DNA of 14,203 nt from Larix sibirica. Taxonomy: Eukaryota; Streptophyta; Pinopsida; Pinales; Pinaceae. Location of the stretch: contig NWUY0300003855.1 in assembly GCA_004151065.3 (NCBI GenBank), positions 36,042-50,244 on the forward strand, given 5' to 3'. Shown here piece after piece: positions 9,899-14,203 of this stretch. Every line of letters starts with the position of its first letter. The first letter of the stretch is position 1. The notes beneath the pieces are model-generated. The model did no database searches. It was not told the DNA's origin and saw only the letters and a list, made by a program, of their open reading frames with translations. Made by a program: the position numbers and the translations under genes.

Positions 9899-10135
9899 AA
9901 AACTTACAAACATTAGCAATTGCACTCAGTCTAAAATCTTACAGTTAACGTTCTTTCTCTTCCACAACTTCAAGTTTCCCACTTGACTTATTTGACATAT
10001 TTAAAGTACATCGGCTTCTAATAAACAATAAAATAATTGTAATACTAATATTAAATACTTTACTCTATCAAAATATAGTACATAGCTCACTGAATTTGAC
10101 AAAGAAGTAACCAAGACTATCTATGGAAACCAAGA

Positions 10136-10421
10136 CTATCTATGGAAGTACTTCCATCTGTCGATCACATAGTTCGCTAACAATCCATAGAATTTGTGGT
10201 CCCCTTCTGCAGCACCGTGGCATGCTCTGTGCAGATAGGAGCGAATCCTCTTCAACTCTTTACAAACATTAGTAAGGGCGTCTCTTTGAATGATGACAGA
10301 CAATATCACCGGCGGATAATGCAAACAACGATTTCCTCCATGAGCTGAGTCTCGAGGAATTATCCTTCAATCTATCAATCAGACGCTTCTCCACATCAAC
10401 AGATGATATCTCTGCTACCAT
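10136..10421 (-). pseudogene. Frameshifted coding-like fragment, family unknown
   Basis: An ATG at 10421-10419 opens a 50-codon frame starting MVAEISSVDVEKRLIDRLKD and stopping at 10269. From about 10300 the neighbouring frame carries on with SVIIQRDALTNVCKELKRIR and later KFYGLLANYVIDRWKYFHR, ending in TAG at 10138-10136. Both halves are rich in charged, helix-forming residues and less AT-biased than their surroundings. Together they look like one protein of about 110 residues broken by a single net one-base change near 10300. I do not recognise the family. The stop lies in one copy of a 19-bp tandem duplication (10109-10127 and 10128-10146). The fragment sits between the two diverged direct repeats, so it may be a captured host gene piece or an element's own protein. 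Confidence 0.45.
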
Positions 10422-10439
10422 TCACGCCTTTACTGTATT

Positions 10440-10833
10440 CGCTTCAAATCTAGGTAGATCGCTTAGAATAGAGCACTTAGATCTGAACTGTCCCTCCGGC
10501 TGTGAACACTTATCCTGCTGTGCGCAACTCTCTTTTCAACTACCATACGGTGGCTCCTTCACATCTGACGAGTCTATTCTTGCACAGTGGCTTTATTTGC
10601 ACACATAAATAAAATAATAAACACTCAGGAAAGACACTTCAGGCAGAAATCACTCACAACGGAATTCTATTTATCACACACAGCTATTCTACTATCCTAG
10701 GCCAGACGATCAATTCACAATCTCTCACATATTCCTAGGCATTCCAGGGAGGGAATTAAGCCGATATAGACTCAGTTTATACCAATTTAGAAAATACGAG
10801 AGGAACCATTGTACAGATAATTCACACAAAATA
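10440..10833. other. Less AT-rich leader-like DNA between the direct repeats
   Basis: This stretch is upstream (minus strand) of the coding-like fragment and richer in G and C than most of the window. A 27-codon frame starts at 10546 (MVVEKRVAHSRISV) and ends at 10463; it is too short to support. The minus strand has AATAAAGCC near 10590 and a GTATAAACT near 10780, which would suit an LTR or leader. Nothing is certain. Confidence 0.3.
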
Positions 10834-11030
10834 ATAATTTGTAAATTGCATATCACATTTGCACATAACACATTTAAATAGGTGTTGTTAGATCCAACTT
10901 ATATTTCAAACATGGAGATAGTAGTTGAGAGAATATCTCAAGAATTTTCTACAAAATCTCAAACTAACTCTAAACTAAACACACTGCATTAATGGAAGCA
11001 TTATCTCCAACAATTTCTTACTAGCATAGC
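10834..11030. repeat. Diverged direct repeat, right copy (LTR-like)
   Basis: Partner of the copy at 9704-9898, about 1.13 kb away in the same orientation. Its core runs from TGTTG (10883) to CAACA (11012), 130 bp with complementary ends as in plant LTRs. Similarity continues a little beyond both core ends, so the true borders are uncertain. No 5-bp target duplication is evident, so a plain segmental duplication remains possible. Confidence 0.65.
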
Positions 11031-11093
11031 CACTTAACTTGTGGTCATATGTCACAAGTTAAGTGTCATGAACAAGTTATATGTTACTTGTTC
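11031..11093. other. Two adjacent perfect hairpins
   Basis: CACTTAACTTGTG (11031-11043) pairs perfectly with CACAAGTTAAGTG (11053-11065) across a 9-nt loop. Right after it, GAACAAGT (11070-11077) pairs with ACTTGTTC (11086-11093) across an 8-nt loop. They sit immediately outside the right direct repeat. Function is unknown. A terminator role is not supported, because there is no T-run or gene end here. Confidence 0.7.
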
Positions 11094-11712
11094 TTCATGC
11101 ATAATTCTAATCACCTATTATCTATGCCTTAATTACCTGTTATCTTATTTAATTAAATGGATTGTCTCTCACTACCTGTTATCTATACATAAGATTAACC
11201 ATACATTAGCTACCAACAAAATCGACTTTAACTCTAACTCTGTAGACTGCTTGAAATATATTGCATTGAATCTCTTCACATAACACCCCGTTTAAAGTTG
11301 ATTTTCAATAAAAGAGATTATAAATCTGGAAACTGGATTATAAAAGTCAATTGCATTGAATCTGGAGTGTTTGTAGTTTACCATATTAAATAAAAGGTTG
11401 CGTATGACGTGCCATTGTTTTTCGAGGGAACCAGTGGGGACTGGGGACTTGCTCTGGAGGAAGGAAAGTCTTATATATATTGCAAAAAAGGAAATAGGGA
11501 TCGAGACTCGAGAGGTGCTGATTCCATAAAGCTGAAAACACGCAGAAATCGAGTAATGGTAAGCAATTAAGAAAGAAATATACAGTTTTCAAACGAATCT
11601 GATCACCACAATCTAGACAGTACAACGATGATACAGTTAACTCACAGAACCTAACCTTATGGCAATATTCTAATTTTTTTTCTGGGATGAACAGGCCATG
11701 TGGATAAGGATA
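11094..11712. other. Intergenic DNA, no supported gene
   Basis: ACCTRTTATCT occurs three times near 11113, 11135 and 11175, and ATTGCATTGAATCT twice (about 11263 and 11351). The minus-strand frame at 11386-11745 runs into the foldback and has no recognisable domain, so I do not call it a gene. Confidence 0.45.
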
Positions 11713-11888
11713 TGGGCTAATACTTTTTAGCCTGCTGCAGCCCATTTAATGTGGTTAATGCGGTTACAGTGGGCTTGTTGATGTTTGAATCTTAAGCATT
11801 GGATTTTAATAGCTTAAAATCCAACGATCAACAAGCCCACTGCAACCGCATTAAATGGACTGCAGCAGGCTGAATAGTGTTGGCCGAG
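11713..11888. repeat. Long foldback (inverted repeat) with 4-nt loop
   Basis: The left arm runs from about 11713 to 11809 and the right arm from 11814 to 11888, around the loop TAGC (11810-11813). The tip GGATTTTAA/TTAAAATCC pairs perfectly. Further out, GTGGGCTTGTTGAT, CATTTAATG and AGCCTGCTGCAG blocks pair with their complements on the right. The left arm carries two extra stretches (about 11751-11759 and 11784-11797). The outermost 20 bp pair at roughly 75 percent. This is MITE-like or a hairpin-RNA source. I see no clear target duplication. Confidence 0.8.
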
Positions 11889-12261
11889 AATATGATATTG
11901 AAACAACAACTAGGCTACTATTCTTGAGATTTATTAATAAATATGCCAAAAAAATAAACTTATAAGTGGCTAAATTTTATGTTTTAGATGGATGGTAAGC
12001 TGTTTTCATTTTGCAAAATTGGATATTGCTTATAAATTTTTAATTTTTACTGAAAATTTTTATTTCTATCAAATTTATATGGAATTTTCACTCTAAGATT
12101 TGGATGATCCAATCAAAACCAAACTTTTATTTTTAAAAATATAATTATGTGAAACACTGAAACCCTAAAAACGCTGAATTGTTCAGCGGGGCTCAGTATT
12201 TCAATTATATATATAGAACTCACCATCCAAAGACTGTGCACTCCCTAGGCATAAATCTCAT
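11889..12261. other. AT-rich intergenic DNA, nothing recognised
   Basis: I see no gene, RNA or repeat that I can support here. A TATATATA run near 12208-12216 precedes the repeated module that starts at 12262. Confidence 0.45.
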
Positions 12262-12432
12262 TCACTGCACGTCTCTCGTTGGAAGCAGCATGTATTACGT
12301 TGATGAAATCTCACTCACTGCACGTCTCTATCTCTATATAAAATAGCTCACCATCCACGTCTCTCGTTGGAAGCAGCATTTATTATGTTAATGAAATGTC
12401 GGTCACTGCACGTCTCTCGTTGGAAGCAGCAT
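12262..12432. repeat. Threefold repeated CACTGCACGTCTCTCG module
   Basis: The 23-bp core ACGTCTCTCGTTGG-AAGCAGCAT occurs exactly at 12269-12291, 12357-12379 and 12410-12432. The lead-in TCACTGCACGTCTC occurs at 12262, 12315 and 12403. Between cores, a (T)GTTRATGAAAT block also recurs. The second lead-in is separated from its core by a CTATATAAAATAGCTCACCA insert, which repeats a CTCACCATCCA piece found near 12220. Unit spacing is therefore irregular (88 and 53 bp). Confidence 0.85.
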
Positions 12433-12948
12433 TTATCATGTGCACGTTGATTTCACGCATTTCTGATGTAGTTTTATCCTGCCCAGCAATCTCTTTTTTC
12501 CGTGGTAAACCCTAGGTGCTCATACGCCGTTTGCATGGCAAAGCTAAGAGTCAACAATAAATAATATTTACAACCATGTTCAGATTTCATTGGTTCGAAG
12601 AGGCTCATTGTACGGTTCAGTAAGAGGAGATGTGTAACTCCTTCGGTGCTCATCTTGGAGGTGACTCCAATCCTTTTAAAAATAATAAAATATTATAAAA
12701 AATAACATGTCGGCTATTTAAAACATTCATAATGACATATGTATAAAACTGCACAAATTAAATAAATTAAAACACTTACTCGACATTTGCACACTAAAAA
12801 AGGGTTTACAATTCCAGAGAATTGATCCCTCTAGACTCTTAATAGATCCCAATTATAGAAAAAAAAACCATAAATTCTCTATTGTTCAACCTACGATAAG
12901 TTCTAAAACATTTTTTTTTGTCAACAAAGAACTCTACAATAAGTTATA
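12433..12948. other. Intergenic DNA, nothing recognised
   Basis: Part of 12460-12660 is less AT-rich, with GGTAAACCCTAGGTGCTC near 12502, but I recognise no gene or element. No frame of useful length is present. Confidence 0.4.
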
Positions 12949-13091
12949 TAAATTACTGAGATTTTCCTGCTTAAACTACGCTTAACTTTCTTCATGGTGA
13001 ATTAAGTACTTAAATATCTATAAATTACTGAGATTTTCCTGCTTAAACTACCTTAACTTTCTTCATGGTGATTTAAGTACTTAAATATCTT
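12949..13091. repeat. 72-bp tandem duplication
   Basis: A unit starting TAAATTACTGAGATTTTCCT and ending in ACTTAAATATCT is present at 12949-13020 and 13021-13091. The copies differ by one indel (CTACGCTTAAC versus CTACCTTAAC) and a base or two. Confidence 0.85.
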
Positions 13092-14203
13092 AACTACTGG
13101 TTTTTTTATGATGAATTATCTGAATAAAACTTCATAATTTGTTCACCTTGAAATCGTGCAACAGATTACTGATTTCTTGTTGTTGCACCCAGATCTTTCT
13201 GTGCGTTGCCTTTGAAAAGTAAAACCGATGAGATGAAATAGTAACCGCATTTCTATATATGGAGGGAATAAGGCTACATTTAGACACAGGAAAACCCATG
13301 ACTGCCTCTTATGTGCAAAGCGATTTAACACTACTATATTTGGGTTGAAATTCGACATTTGAAAGATTAAAAAAATCTCTTTTAACATCAAAATCTTTAG
13401 AATTGGGAATTCAGTTTTTTTTGTTTTATTTAAATCTTTCGCCCCATCCGTCACTAGTGACCTAACGTTGCTTAAGAGATGTACATTCAACACATTGACA
13501 TGATTGGTATAGTTTGAAAACATGTGCGAATAGGACTCTTCCATTATCATGATGACATCAAGAAGCACCCATCACAAAGTCTTTATAAAAAATAATATCA
13601 CTTATCATGTGCCTTGGATGCCGGTGTCCATGGTATATATATATATCTATGAGAGATAACATCGTGATTCTTTGGCCAGTTTTCCAATGTTTTTTATATT
13701 TTTATATTATAATTTGTTGGGCGTTAAACCCGGTGAATTAATTATTACTCTCCATTATTGGGTAAGCCGTTCTTCCATTATTTTCACACGGCCTGACGCG
13801 TCCTGTTTGTATGGTTTTCAGAATCCCTTAACGCATCAGGTCTGTAACTTCCTCTACAATAACTAGGTGACCGGATTTAACCATGCAGGCTTCTGAATCA
13901 CATCTCAAGAGTCTCAGGATCTTCAGGTTTGTGAGCCACAAGGTAGAACACAACAAAGATATAAAAAAAAAACCAAAGATTGCCATAATACATCTTCCGA
14001 AAATCGAAAGGGACACTAGTGAAAAGCTATGTTGTACAAGTTTCAGAAATTTAGGATAGAAGTTATAGTCCCTATATAAATAGTAAAATATATAAATTTA
14101 CTTTCTTTTATTTATATATAAAAACTCAAAATAGATTTACATTTATTATTGATTAGCGGTAAGAGCAATTCAACGTAGGGACGAGTGAATACTCTAGCAC
14201 AGG
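13092..14203. other. Intergenic DNA with unsupported open frames
   Basis: The minus-strand frame at 13143-13568 (142 codons with stop, opening on TTG) has no domain I know. A 52-residue minus-strand frame from ATG at 13986 to 13828 begins MAIFGFFFISLLCS, which resembles a signal peptide, but its body has no known pattern. A (TA)n run lies at about 13634-13646. On the plus strand, GTAAGC near 13761 and TTTTCAG near 13820 could form a short intron by chance. None of this is enough for a gene call. Confidence 0.35.

Noticed and set aside
11386-11745. 119-residue minus-strand frame
   Set aside because: It overlaps the foldback, lacks any domain, and shows no splice or start context.
13143-13568. 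142-codon minus-strand frame as a gene
   Set aside because: It opens on TTG, has no recognised domain and lies in AT-rich repeat-bearing DNA.
13828-13986. Small secreted peptide gene
   Set aside because: It has a hydrophobic N-terminus only, no known peptide pattern, and could easily arise by chance.
1-14203. Biosynthetic cluster around the P450
   Set aside because: No second enzyme, regulator or transporter gene is visible in the window.

Overview
This window looks like nuclear DNA from a seed plant. It is AT-rich, has one intron-split gene with GT/AG splice sites, and the rest is repeat-rich intergenic DNA with decayed plant retrotransposon remains. The diverged CYP90-like P450 and the repeat decay would suit a gymnosperm, but nothing here proves that lineage.

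Positions 716-4242 (minus strand) hold the only convincing intact gene: a cytochrome P450 of the CYP85 clan, closest by eye to CYP90C/D brassinosteroid 23-hydroxylases. It looks broken in any single frame, but every break falls on a usable splice site. Nine exons join to exactly 1,500 nt (499 codons plus stop) with no frameshift and no internal stop. Intron 3 (1,136 bp) is the only long intron and carries two tandem-repeat arrays.

Positions 4243-7240 have no supported gene. They hold a 51-bp tandem duplication, a complex minisatellite (235-bp and 78-bp periods, 5340-5965) and a short direct repeat near 6621-6677.

Positions 7271-8916 (minus strand) are the remains of a Ty3/gypsy-type retrotransposon: a primer-binding site, gag, a zinc-knuckle remnant, a protease-like segment and a short pre-RT piece, all with stops and frame changes.

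Positions 9590-11093 form a composite repeat block. It contains a tRNA-like (possible SINE) relic, two diverged direct repeats about 1.1 kb apart that may be LTRs of a small element, a frameshifted coding-like fragment of unknown family between them, and two small hairpins at the right edge.

Positions 11094-14203 have no recognised gene. The notable items are a 175-bp foldback with a 4-nt loop (11713-11888), a threefold repeated module (12262-12432) and a 72-bp tandem duplication (12949-13091).

The P450 is not part of any visible gene cluster. I found no convincing new multi-gene system.
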